From: Peribacillus frigoritolerans | GTDB taxonomy: Bacteria; Bacillota; Bacilli; Bacillales; Bacillaceae | Assembly (NCBI RefSeq): GCF_004358755.1 | Contig: NZ_SMZY01000001.1 | Location: 744,001-808,000 of the forward strand | Reading direction: 5' to 3' | DNA length: 64,000 nt | In this document: positions 15,403 through 24,073 of the stretch, one piece after another | Layout of the letters: the number at the start of each line of letters is the position of its first letter | How positions within the stretch are numbered: position 1 is the stretch's first letter | Notes under the pieces: model-generated | Database searches by the model: none | Told to the model about the DNA's origin: nothing | Seen by the model: the letters and a program-made list of their open reading frames with translations, nothing else | Position numbers and translations under genes: made by a program

Positions 15403-18023
15403 GGGTTGCGGAGTCTTACGGATTCCTGGATGTTTGGAAGGTGATCCATTAACTCTGTCTGCCCGGTAATGTGAAGCAGGATTTCTTTCGTTCTGTTGTA
15501 TTCTGCCTTGATATCGTTAAAGATCCGTTCGGCTGCCTGCTGATCGTCAACCATCGCAAGGTATTCTTTTGCCGCCATTAAATCGGCCTTTAATAAAGCC
15601 ATTTGCAGGTTGTCGATGGTGGAACGGAAAAACGGCCAGCTTTTGTACATCTGCTGGAGACGTTCAAGGTTTGCCGAATCCTTTGTCCCGCTTTGTAATC
15701 CAGTTCCCGCTGCATACCAGGCAGGGAGGAGCTGACGGCTTTGTGTCCATGCGAACACCCAAGGGATGGCGCGCAAATCTTCAAACCGCTCGCTTCCTTT
15801 ACGGCTCATCGGACGCGATCCTATATTTAGCGCCCCAAGTTCAGGCAGGGGAGTTGCTTGTTTAAAATAATTCAAGAAGTCCGCATCTTTAAAGACTAGC
15901 TCCTGATATTTCTTTAGAGAGACAGCCGATATTTGATCCATCGCTTCTTCCCAGTCATTCGTGCGGATATCTGACTGTTCCGCTTCGTTTGAAACGTGTG
16001 TGGCAGCTGTAAGGAGTGTAGATGCTGCCTGTTCTAAACTGCGGTAAGCAATGTCATATAAACCATAGCGGGAAGAGAGCACCTCGCCCTGCTCGGTAAT
16101 TTTCACTCCGTCTCCAAGTGTTTCAGCCGGCTGAGAAAGAAGACTGCGGTTTAGAGGACCGCCGCCGCGTCCAAGTGAACCGCCGCGTCCATGGAAAAAT
16201 TTCAGGCGGATGCTGTATTGCTTGGCCATATCATGAATTTCCTGCTGAGCTTTGTAGAGCTTCCAGTTAGCTGTCAGCGTGCCGCCGTCCTTGCTTCCAT
16301 CCGAATAGCCAAGCATGATTTCCTGAAGGTTGTTTTGCTCCTCCAGATGCTTGCGGTAGAAATCCAATTGGAACAACTGCTCCATAATTTTTGGGCCTGC
16401 AATCAAATCATCGATCGTCTCAAGGAGGGGAGCGACATTCAGCTTGCTTTCCATCCGTCCATCAGGGTGCAGACGGTAAAGACCTGCTTCCTTGGCAAGA
16501 ACCATCACTTCAAGAAGATCACTTGCTGATTGCGTCATGCTAACCAAGTACACTTCAATGGACCGCTCGCCAAACTCCTTGTGTGCGCTCCTGATCATAT
16601 GGAATACATCTAAAACATTCTGTGTTTCCTTTGAGTAATCTTCTTTAAACGAAACAAGAGGTCTTGGATCCTGCAGCACATCTCCTAGAAGCTTCATTTT
16701 TTCTTCCTCTGGCAGGCTGGAATAGTCATCAGCAAGCTTTACGGAATGGAAAATCTCTTTAATTGCAGCCTCATGCTCGCCGCTGTGATTGCGGATATCC
16801 AGGGTTGCAAGATGAAAACCGAACAGTTCAACCTGGCGGATCAGCTTCTGGAGGCTTTTCAGCTCATGGCCTTCAGGGTGATGAAGCTTGACGCTTTGCT
16901 GAATCAGCTTCAGATCATCCGAAAATTGCTGGGACGAATTGTAGCCAAACGGACTCTGCGGGTCCAGCTTTTTGAGCATAATTGTTAATTTGCAGCGATA
17001 CACTTCATGCTCAACTTGCCATCTTTCTTTTTTACTTAAAAGAGACACTTCATCGCGCACCGATTCAAGCAGTTCATCACTGACAGTCACTCTTTTTGTG
17101 GACTGGCTCAGACGTTTACGCAAGTATTTTAGAGACTCTTTATATTTGCGGACAGCAAGCGTTCTGTGTTTAATCAGTGTTTTCCAAGTGATATCTGCGG
17201 TTACATTTGGGTTGCCGTCACGGTCTCCGCCGATCCAAGAGCCGAAGCGGAGGAAATTCGGAACCTGCCATTCGCTCTCCGGATAGTTAGACTGCAGACA
17301 ATCTTCTAATTCCTGATGAATTTGAGGGAGCACTTCAAATAGCGTTTCATCAAAATAATACAATCCATTTGCCACTTCATCCATAACAGTAGGTTTACGG
17401 TCACGAAGCTCATCTGTCTGCCACAAAATAACGACTTCATTGAAAAGACGATCCTCAAGTTCGGCGCGTTCACGCTTAGTATGAATCGGCTGATCCAGAC
17501 TATTAAGGAGTGTGGCGATCCGCTTATGGATTTCTAGCACGCTTCGTCTTGTCGCTTCTGTCGGATGAGCGGTAATAATAAGCTCAAGTGAAAGAGTTTT
17601 GAGCAGATTTTGGATGACATCTGCAGCAATGCCATTCTCTTTTAAAGAGGCAACGGCATTTTCCAATGAACCTGGCTGCTTCACAGACTCTTCCTGAAAT
17701 TGATAATCGCGTTTTCGTCTGATGCGATGATTTTGCTCTGCAATATTAACTAGATGAAAATAAACCGCAAATGCTCTGATAACCTGCTTTCTCAGCGGAG
17801 GCTCAAGCGTGCTTATTTCACTTTTTAAATCGGCATAAATAGATTCATCCGCATTGCTGCGGAGCGATTTTGTCATCTCCCGGATTTTTTCAACCTTATC
17901 TAACAGGGGGTGGCCGCCCTGATGGACTAGCACATCTCCAAGCATATTTCCAAGGAACTTAACATCACGGCGCAGTGCCGCGTTATGATCACGATCTTGT
18001 ATGGTTTCTGTTTTTACCGTCAT
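15258..18023 (-). CDS. ppc: Phosphoenolpyruvate carboxylase
   Basis: Enzyme of 921 residues that adds bicarbonate to phosphoenolpyruvate to give oxaloacetate, an anaplerotic step for the TCA cycle. Signature elements are in order: LIITAHPTEATRRSV with the catalytic His, SWIGGDRDGNPNVT, MLGYSDGSKDGG, the loop FFHGRGGSLGRGGGP with the key Arg/Gly residues, and the terminal RNTG (family QNTG). The frame reaches 18056, but AAAGAGGTG lies 6 bp before ATG 18023 while the longer start has no good site. B. subtilis lacks ppc; several other Bacillaceae have it. It stands alone. Confidence 0.95.
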   Translation of the reverse strand: MTVKTETIQDRDHNAALRRDVKFLGNMLGDVLVHQGGHPLLDKVEKIREMTKSLRSNADESIYADLKSEISTLEPPLRKQVIRAFAVYFHLVNIAEQNHRIRRKRDYQFQEESVKQPGSLENAVASLKENGIAADVIQNLLKTLSLELIITAHPTEATRRSVLEIHKRIATLLNSLDQPIHTKRERAELEDRLFNEVVILWQTDELRDRKPTVMDEVANGLYYFDETLFEVLPQIHQELEDCLQSNYPESEWQVPNFLRFGSWIGGDRDGNPNVTADITWKTLIKHRTLAVRKYKESLKYLRKRLSQSTKRVTVSDELLESVRDEVSLLSKKERWQVEHEVYRCKLTIMLKKLDPQSPFGYNSSQQFSDDLKLIQQSVKLHHPEGHELKSLQKLIRQVELFGFHLATLDIRNHSGEHEAAIKEIFHSVKLADDYSSLPEEEKMKLLGDVLQDPRPLVSFKEDYSKETQNVLDVFHMIRSAHKEFGERSIEVYLVSMTQSASDLLEVMVLAKEAGLYRLHPDGRMESKLNVAPLLETIDDLIAGPKIMEQLFQLDFYRKHLEEQNNLQEIMLGYSDGSKDGGTLTANWKLYKAQQEIHDMAKQYSIRLKFFHGRGGSLGRGGGPLNRSLLSQPAETLGDGVKITEQGEVLSSRYGLYDIAYRSLEQAASTLLTAATHVSNEAEQSDIRTNDWEEAMDQISAVSLKKYQELVFKDADFLNYFKQATPLPELGALNIGSRPMSRKGSERFEDLRAIPWVFAWTQSRQLLPAWYAAGTGLQSGTKDSANLERLQQMYKSWPFFRSTIDNLQMALLKADLMAAKEYLAMVDDQQAAERIFNDIKAEYNRTKEILLHITGQTELMDHLPNIQESVRLRNPYVDPLSFFQVEVISKLREAGDDLPNEELLSEVLLTINGIAAGLRNTG

Positions 18024-18232
18024 TTTATGCACCTCTTTTACTGGAATGGATTCCATCTTTTTAATATGTGTTTTTTGAAAATTAAAATAATGATAAGTTT
18101 ACCATGAATCGTATAAAAATGCATAGTATTCGCTTTTATATTGTTCTAATTTTTAGAATGTTCATGTTAAAATATGGTCATACTGCCCACATATATATGG
18201 ACGGGATTACTGGTTTAAGGTGATGAAACGTA

Positions 18233-18664
18233 ATGAAAAGAGTAAATGTAGTTTACGTTCTTTTATATGATGATACAACTAATAAGATTTTAATGGTTAA
18301 AAATATAGACAAACGTTCTTCCTCTTATTATACATTGCAGGGCGGCGCAGTGGAGGATGGTGAAACACTTGATCACGCTGCCATTCGAGAGGTTAAAGAA
18401 GAAACGGGGTTAGAGGTTTCTGTTCAAGGATTGATTCATATCAGTGAAGCCTTCCTTGAAGAAAGGGGACATCATGCTATTTTCTTTACTTTTCGCGGCA
18501 GCATAACCGGCGGAAAACAGGAAATCGTCATGCCCGGAGAAATAGAAGAAATCACTTGGATGGATGCTGAACAGGCGTCAAACTATCTTCATTTCGCAGC
18601 AGAACAGGGTGAACTCACAAATCAGAGTCCTGCCATACCATATACGTTCATAAGAAATCTGTAG
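18233..18664 (+). CDS. NUDIX hydrolase
   Basis: Protein of 143 residues with a complete Nudix box: GGAVEDGETLDHAAIREVKEETGLEV gives the G-x5-E-x7-REVxEExG pattern for Mg-dependent cleavage of nucleoside diphosphate derivatives (longest run quoted in parts: GGAVEDGETL, REVKEETGLEV). The N-terminus VNVVYVLLYDDTTNKILMV is the usual first strand pair. Substrate cannot be told from sequence; MutT-like 8-oxo-dGTP cleavage, NDP-sugar or coenzyme cleavage are all possible. The AAGGTGATG ribosome site precedes the ATG at 18233. Single gene, no clear operon partner. Confidence 0.83.
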   Translation: MKRVNVVYVLLYDDTTNKILMVKNIDKRSSSYYTLQGGAVEDGETLDHAAIREVKEETGLEVSVQGLIHISEAFLEERGHHAIFFTFRGSITGGKQEIVMPGEIEEITWMDAEQASNYLHFAAEQGELTNQSPAIPYTFIRNL

Positions 18665-18939
18665 AGAAAGCCTCATTGCAAGTATGAGCCTTCCTTTCTT
18701 ATATGCAGTTTTTACATTTTATTAAATATGTGAGAGAAATGCTTTTGCAGTTGCCGTAAACAAAGCATCCATTTTGATGATTTATTCAGAATGAATGCTT
18801 TATTCATTAAAAATATTGTATATAGTATTAAGATAGCAGGGTTTTGCAATAAAGAATCATCTTTGCACTAATTTAATAATTGTATGCTATTATATTGATT
18901 AAATATATATATATGGGACTTTTTTAAAAGGAGAAAACG

Positions 18940-19953
18940 ATGAACTCTTCTATTAATGTAGGCGGTCTTGATTTCAAATGGGACTTGGAAAACGGTCAAT
19001 TTTTATTTGAGGAACAAGATGCTGTGCTATTCTGGATTTCAAGTGCGATGAAAACGTTCTTTGATACAATTGAAGAAATTTCTGGAGAGGAAGCATCAAA
19101 TCTAGTTTTTGAGACGACAGGATTCAGACAGGGATTAGTGGTGGGAGGATACTTTTCTAAATTGAAAAATGTCAGTATTTTAGAGGCGACAGAGTTAATT
19201 ACAAATACTTATGCTTCAGCTGGCTGGGGCCGGACCGAAGTGAAAGATTTTAATTTAGATATGCAAACACTGACAGTCGAGCTTAAAGACAGCTGGGAAC
19301 ATAAAATTAACATTGCGCAAGGAAAGACCAAGGGAGGCAATTTTCTTCCTGCCCACTATGCTGGAATATTTACAGGACTTTTCGGTGTAAATATTTGGTA
19401 TAAAGTCCTTCATTATCAACTAGAGGGGCACGAACTCAGTGTCATAAAATACTTTCCATCAGACATTTCGATAACAAATAACATTCACCAATTAGCCCGA
19501 AAAAAAGAAACGGAACAAATTATGCAGTTAGAAGCTTTAGTGGAAGATCAAACAAGGGAATTGAAGGCACTTGTTAAACAGCTTTCTTCTCCTATCATCC
19601 CCGTTCTGGAGGGAATAGTCGTGGTGCCGTTAATTGGAAAATACGATGAAGAACGTGCGGAAGAACTTACAGAAAAAACATTAATGAATCTTCCATCACA
19701 TAAAGCTACCTATCTGATTCTTGACTTGACAGGCATTGATAACGATCTTAGTCAGCATACAACCAGTTTTATCTCAAAAATTGGATATGCAGCAAATCTT
19801 TCCGGTACAAAAACAGTTCTTGTGGGAATATCTCCTGAACTAAGTATGCAAATTACTCATTCAGAAATAGATTTCTCTAAATTTGATGCTTTTCAAACCC
19901 TGCAGCACGGAATTCTTTATGCTTTAGGGCAAATAGGACGTCAGGTTTTTTAA
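18940..19953 (+). CDS. Sensor protein: V4R-like N-terminus, coiled coil, STAS domain (RsbR-like)
   Basis: Protein of 337 residues. The C-terminal part (about 220-330) is a STAS domain close to RsbR stressosome proteins: VVVPLIGKYDEERAEELTE, YLILDLTGID, GTKTVLVGISPELS and FQTLQHGILYAL. Threonine/serine residues in SQHTTSF fall near the RsbR phosphosites. Residues about 190-215 (KKETEQIMQLEALVEDQTRE) form a coiled-coil linker. The N-terminal 180 residues resemble the V4R/XylR-N ligand-binding fold (GFRQGLVVGGYFSK, GWGRTEVKDF, HYQLEGHELSVIKYFP), but this is a weaker call. It probably feeds a ligand signal into the general stress pathway; no rsbS, rsbT or rsbX lies nearby. Confidence 0.68.
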   Translation: MNSSINVGGLDFKWDLENGQFLFEEQDAVLFWISSAMKTFFDTIEEISGEEASNLVFETTGFRQGLVVGGYFSKLKNVSILEATELITNTYASAGWGRTEVKDFNLDMQTLTVELKDSWEHKINIAQGKTKGGNFLPAHYAGIFTGLFGVNIWYKVLHYQLEGHELSVIKYFPSDISITNNIHQLARKKETEQIMQLEALVEDQTRELKALVKQLSSPIIPVLEGIVVVPLIGKYDEERAEELTEKTLMNLPSHKATYLILDLTGIDNDLSQHTTSFISKIGYAANLSGTKTVLVGISPELSMQITHSEIDFSKFDAFQTLQHGILYALGQIGRQVF

Positions 19954-19957
19954 CTAT

Positions 19958-20008
19958 AAAAAAGATATGCAAGACTTCGAAAAAAGAAGGCTCGCATATC
20001 TTTTTTTA
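19958..20008 (+). terminator. Terminator of the STAS sensor gene
   Basis: AAAAAAGATATGC pairs with GCATATCTTTTTT, with an inner GACTTC/GAAG pairing, then T-run. Confidence 0.85.
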
Positions 20009-20165
20009 TTTGCAGATCCTTCTCATATAAATTCAATTTTATATATATCTAAATAAGAATATTTTTTATTTTTCTCAAGATATATTCCGGAAGTAACTGT
20101 TATTAAGTGTGAAAATATGCTATAAATTTCTAGTAACGTTTTTTATTTTTGACAGGAGGACGATC

Positions 20166-20834
20166 ATGCACCAAGTTCGAATACTCGAAGGCTTACTGAA
20201 CCCTTTTGCCTATTTTGAAAAGCTTCATGAATCAGAAAAAGAAAAAGGTCTCTTACTTAGAATAGCTGCACTTATAGGATTAAGTCTGCTGCTTGCTGCG
20301 GGCAGCGCTTATTTAGGCATACATACGGAAGAAATCATGAAGCTCATGGATACGGTTGGCAGGGAGAAGCTGGAATCTGCTAAACTTCTTTTCGGAATTG
20401 GCGGGCTTTTATCCGGGTTACTATCTCCTGTGTTTACGATTCTATTTTTCACATTTGTTTTTAGAGTGTTTTTTTATGAGATTGGGTGGAGCAAGCTTTT
20501 TACGATAGGACTTTTTCCTGCCATTCTATTATTTTTCCAAAAAGCGCTGAACTTCCCGCTCTTCTATTTTTTAGGAATCAATTCTGAATCCTCGCCATTC
20601 GGTTTTGGAGTACTGATTCAGTTAGTGACAGACCAGGCTTTCCTTGTGAATGCACTAAGTCAAGTTACGATTTTTTTAATATGGAGTGCGTGGATCCAAA
20701 TGGCAGCTTTGAAAAAGATGTCGGATAAAACGATGAAATCGATCATAGGCATTGTGATTTTTGCTCATTTTATCTTTATATTGGTCACTGCTGCATTCGT
20801 TTTATTGACGCAAAACTTGGGAATTTTGCTGTAG
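20166..20834 (+). CDS. yknW: Yip1-family membrane protein, YknW-like
   Basis: Protein of 222 residues with about five membrane segments and the Yip1 entry motif LLNPFAYFEKL. In B. subtilis, YknW is the membrane helper of the YknWXYZ complex, which protects against the SDP toxin. The next gene encodes the matching adaptor. The frame opens 57 bp earlier at GTG, but GACAGGAGGACGATC directly before ATG 20166 decides the start. No ATPase or MacB-type permease gene follows, unlike the B. subtilis operon. Confidence 0.72.
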   Translation: MHQVRILEGLLNPFAYFEKLHESEKEKGLLLRIAALIGLSLLLAAGSAYLGIHTEEIMKLMDTVGREKLESAKLLFGIGGLLSGLLSPVFTILFFTFVFRVFFYEIGWSKLFTIGLFPAILLFFQKALNFPLFYFLGINSESSPFGFGVLIQLVTDQAFLVNALSQVTIFLIWSAWIQMAALKKMSDKTMKSIIGIVIFAHFIFILVTAAFVLLTQNLGILL

Positions 20835-20842
20835 GGGGACAT

Positions 20843-22099
20843 ATGAAAAAGCAAACGTTGATCGGAATTATTACTGCTATAAGTCTAGTATTCGTCATCA
20901 TTAATTTAACTATCATATTGAGCTCAGATCGGATAGAACGTTCTAAAGCATTACATTCATACTCCAATGTTGAAAACGGGGACTTAAAAAAACTGCTTTC
21001 TACTAAAGGAGTCGTGATTCCATCTTCAAATTACTTCATTAAATATAATAAATCGTTGGGTGCGATTAATGAAGTACTGGTTACTGAGGGAGATGCAGTT
21101 TTGGCAGGCGACATCCTCTTTGACTATCAAACTGGACACATCGATGCTGAAATTGAGGAACTAGAACAGCAGATCAGCAGATTGACAGCACGGATCAGCT
21201 CTGCTGAATCTGAATTGTCATCGCTTGAGCAGCAGCTGAGCGATGCGCAATTTGATTCCTCAGCGGATTCATTTGATACTGATCCTTTTGCTGCAGATAC
21301 GACTAAACAAAACGATAATAGTGAAGAAATAATAAGCAATCAAATTGGCGACAAGCAGGATCAAATTGAGGATCTCAATTTGCAGAAGGACGGAGTGAAT
21401 CAGAAAATCGCCCAGCTGCAGGGGGAGAAAGCGAAATATACGGTTACCAGCAAGATGGATGGAACAGTCACTGAAATCAATCCATATGCACAAACTGAAA
21501 ATGACGCTGTAGTCTCCATTAATTCAAATCAGCCTTTCCTGATTGAAGGAAAGCTTTCAGAAAAACATGCGGTTAAAGTGAAAGAAGGACAAAAAGTCAT
21601 AGCAGCCGCAGAAGTTTTACCTGAGTTGAAAAAAGAAGGTACGGTAAAAGAACTGAAAATGGAGCCTATCGGTGTTCCATCAGTTGATGAGAAAGAAAGT
21701 TTCTATCCATTTAAAGCTGAATTGATTGAAGCTGCTGAGACATGGCATCATGGATACCACGTCAATTTAGATATCGTCCTTGAAGAACGGAATGGCGTTG
21801 TCGTCATACCTGATTCTGCTATTCAAAAAAAGGCAGGTAAAACGTATGTTTACGTTATTAAAAATGGAAGACTTGAAAAAAGAGAAATAAATCTTGGACT
21901 TGAGGTAAACAACCGCAACGAAGTTCTGCAAGGAGTAGCACAGGGTGAGAGAATCGTCCGTTTTCCATCGGGTAATTTAAGAGATAAGATGGAGATATTC
22001 ATGCCAATTCATCATCGTTATGTTGAAGAGAAAACGCTGAAAGCATTTACTGGTGAACAGATCATCCGGCTGCTTTTAAGAGGGATCGTTCATAAATAA
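20843..22099 (+). CDS. Membrane-fusion (adaptor) protein, YknX/HlyD-like
   Basis: Protein of 418 residues. One N-terminal membrane anchor (IGIITAISLVFVIINLTIIL), a split biotinyl-lipoyl-like domain (GAINEVLVTEGDAVLAGDIL and later KYTVTSKMDGTVTEINPYAQ), a long coiled-coil hairpin between them (about 95-200, with an acidic Ser/Asp/Thr insert), then beta-barrel and membrane-proximal domains ending in GLEVNNRNEVLQGVAQGERIV. Such adaptors link an inner-membrane ABC pump to the cell surface. It follows the YknW-like gene by 8 bp. An 18-bp stem terminator closes the pair, so the pump partner must come from elsewhere, perhaps the MacB-like pair at 47.0-48.9 kb. Confidence 0.78.
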   Translation: MKKQTLIGIITAISLVFVIINLTIILSSDRIERSKALHSYSNVENGDLKKLLSTKGVVIPSSNYFIKYNKSLGAINEVLVTEGDAVLAGDILFDYQTGHIDAEIEELEQQISRLTARISSAESELSSLEQQLSDAQFDSSADSFDTDPFAADTTKQNDNSEEIISNQIGDKQDQIEDLNLQKDGVNQKIAQLQGEKAKYTVTSKMDGTVTEINPYAQTENDAVVSINSNQPFLIEGKLSEKHAVKVKEGQKVIAAAEVLPELKKEGTVKELKMEPIGVPSVDEKESFYPFKAELIEAAETWHHGYHVNLDIVLEERNGVVVIPDSAIQKKAGKTYVYVIKNGRLEKREINLGLEVNNRNEVLQGVAQGERIVRFPSGNLRDKMEIFMPIHHRYVEEKTLKAFTGEQIIRLLLRGIVHK

Positions 22100-22106
22100 A
22101 AAGAAT

Positions 22107-22155
22107 AAGAGACGGAAATGACATTGAGGGCAAAATGTCATTTCCGTCTCTTTTC
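22107..22155 (+). terminator. Strong terminator of the yknW/adaptor pair
   Basis: An 18-bp perfect stem (AAGAGACGGAAATGACAT with its complement at 22135-22152), then TTTTCTT. Confidence 0.9.
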
Positions 22156-22261
22156 TTATGGCATATCTTCATAAATTCTTATTATTCCATTTAACTTGAA
22201 TTAATAAACTCTCTTTATACTTTTTAGGGAGAAGCAGAAAAAGGATTAAGGAGATGGGCAA

Positions 22262-23338
22262 ATGAAAAGGAAGAAGATTTTTTGTGCAGCAATGGCAGCC
22301 CTATTGATGGGAAGTGCCATTTCAGCTGGAAATGGACAAACCGTTTCAGCGGCTGAGAATGTCAATGAATCAAATGAATTTGATCTTCAGGCACATCGCG
22401 GCGGAATGGGACTTACAGTGGAATCTACGATTGCATCATTCTCTAAAGCTCTTGAACTAGGGGTGAACACTCTTGAGCTGGATGTGCAGATTACGGAAGA
22501 TCACCAGGCTGTTGTGACACATGACCGCCAGATATCTGGAGGGAACTGTCAGGATACCGCTCCTGCATTCGCTGATGATCCTGAGTATCCATACGTTGGG
22601 AAATACATAAAAAACCTTACGCTTGAGCAAATCCGCACTCTTGACTGCGGTTCGAATACGAAGCCGCAGTATCCGGGACAAGAGACCAGTCCAGGTGCTA
22701 AAATGCCGATGCTCACCGAAGTTTTCGATCTGGTTAAACACTACAATGCTAAGAAAGTTCAAATGAATATTGAAACAAAGGTAGAAGCGGGTGCTCCTCA
22801 TGAAACCGCTCCGCGTGAAGAATTTGTCCAAATTGTTGCAAGAGAAGTCCGCGAGGCAGGGATGCTTGATAGAGTTACTATTCAAAGCTTCGATTGGGGT
22901 TCACTGATGCGTATGCGTGAAGTTGAACCAAGTCTTCCTATCGTAGCACTGACTAATGGTCCGCAATTTTTGCAGCCAGGCCAGCCTGGAGCATCTCCAT
23001 GGCTAGGGGGAATAGACATTGATGATTTTGACGGGGACTTAGTGGCGGCAGCCCAGTCATTTGGTGCAGATGCCATCTCGCCCGTACACGGATTTCCTCA
23101 AAACGGCAAAATCACCGATGAAAACTACGAACCGTATGTAACAAAACAAATGGTGGAAAATTCACAAGCAGCAGGAATGAAAGTGATTCCCTGGACAGTA
23201 AATGACATCGAGACTATGAACAAGCTGGTAGAAGATGGTGTTGACGGAATGATCACTGATTATCCCGACCGATTGCGGGAAGTAATGTCACAGAATGGAT
23301 TTAAGATGCCTAAAGGGTATAAAGCGCCAAATAAATAA
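22262..23338 (+). CDS. glpQ: Secreted glycerophosphodiester phosphodiesterase
   Basis: Protein of 358 residues with a signal peptide (MKRKKIFCAAMAALLMGSA, cleavage likely after SAGNGQTVSAAE region). The GDPD catalytic set is visible: LQAHRGGMG with the first His-Arg, VEST in place of the usual ENT, LELDVQITEDHQAVVTHD with Glu, Asp and the second His. It cleaves glycerophosphodiesters, or glycerol-phosphate teichoic acid, outside the cell to glycerol 3-phosphate. AAGGAGATGGGCAA precedes the ATG. Single gene with its own terminator. In B. subtilis glpQ responds to phosphate starvation and catabolites; no clear Pho box was found here. Confidence 0.87.
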   Translation: MKRKKIFCAAMAALLMGSAISAGNGQTVSAAENVNESNEFDLQAHRGGMGLTVESTIASFSKALELGVNTLELDVQITEDHQAVVTHDRQISGGNCQDTAPAFADDPEYPYVGKYIKNLTLEQIRTLDCGSNTKPQYPGQETSPGAKMPMLTEVFDLVKHYNAKKVQMNIETKVEAGAPHETAPREEFVQIVAREVREAGMLDRVTIQSFDWGSLMRMREVEPSLPIVALTNGPQFLQPGQPGASPWLGGIDIDDFDGDLVAAAQSFGADAISPVHGFPQNGKITDENYEPYVTKQMVENSQAAGMKVIPWTVNDIETMNKLVEDGVDGMITDYPDRLREVMSQNGFKMPKGYKAPNK

Positions 23339-23354
23339 CTGGAATTTTGATTTG

Positions 23355-23391
23355 AAAAATGCAATCCTAATTAATGGGATTGCATTTTTTG
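23355..23391 (+). terminator. Terminator of glpQ
   Basis: AAAAATGCAATCC pairs with GGATTGCATTTTTT. Confidence 0.85.
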
Positions 23392-23494
23392 TTAGATTCT
23401 GTTAAAAAATCAGCCTTTTTATATAGTCGATATGGTATGGTTGAGGAGGAAATAAAAGGATATTCTAAAGTGAAAAAATGTGGGGAGAATTCGT

Positions 23495-23662
23495 ATGAAT
23501 GCAATTAAAAGGTTTTTACGGTACTTAAAAGGATCGGGGAGAGGGAGATAAGGCTGAGAAGATGATTGTCTTTCAACTATCTTAGCTATAGGATTATCTA
23601 TTTTAATGTTAGTGGGATACAGCTTAGATCAAATAAAGGAAGCTGTGGTCCTTCTAAAATGA
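23495..23662 (+). pseudogene. Broken small membrane-protein gene
   Basis: A GGGGAG site precedes ATG 23495. The frame reads MNAIKRFLRYLKGSGRGR, hits TAA and TGA, then continues in the same frame as EDDCLSTILAIGLSILMLV, a membrane helix, and ends SLDQIKEAVVLLK. Between the two, another frame gives GEGDKAE, so two nearby small indels could restore one protein of about 55 residues. It is followed by a hairpin. Either a decayed gene or an unlucky sequence stretch; I do not know the family. Confidence 0.4.
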
Positions 23663-23665
23663 ACC

Positions 23666-23700
23666 AAGCCGAGGGAATATTCATCCTCGGCTATTTGTCA
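23666..23700 (+). terminator. Terminator-like hairpin after the broken gene
   Basis: AGCCGAGG pairs with CCTCGGCT, then ATTTGTCATTT. Confidence 0.6.
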
Positions 23701-23816
23701 TTTATTATTAGAAATATATTGTTAACAAATCCCATTTAATATTAATTGTATTAAAATAAAAAAATTTTAATTTTTATAGCTTGTATTAAATGGATATATT
23801 TACTGACGGGAAAGTG

Positions 23817-23856
23817 TTCCCCTGAAAAAAACATTTGTGTTTTTCAGGGGAATTTA
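23817..23856. terminator. Hairpin upstream of the amino acid permease
   Basis: TTCCCCTGAAAAA pairs with TTTTTCAGGGGAA (13 bp). The tail AATTTATTATTAT is T-rich but interrupted. It lies 220 bp before the permease and may be an attenuator or an orphan terminator. Besides the broken gene, the 23.4-24.07 kb gap shows only AT-rich sequence and a short dyad TGACG/CGTCA at 23991-24004. Confidence 0.5.
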
Positions 23857-24073
23857 TTATTATAAAATAAGTAATTTGGCAATTTTATCACTTAATCAAG
23901 ATAAAGAATCTTTCAAACTATCAGGAATGTTGTTTTTGGAAGAAAAGAATCACTTTATAAGATCAGCTTTTAAAATAGATTGAAAAAATGTGACGTCTTC
24001 GTCATCATTTTAATACCGAATAATGGGAGTTTTATCGCCAGAAATTTAAGTTCTGTAAGGGGAGAAAAGGAAA

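Noticed and set aside
16191-17286. Several plus-strand frames inside ppc
   Set aside because: Shadows of the long minus-strand PEP carboxylase gene, which has all catalytic motifs.
22150-22262. Pho box before glpQ
   Set aside because: TTAACT and TTAATA are near each other, but neither the spacing nor the sequence fits the PhoP consensus well.
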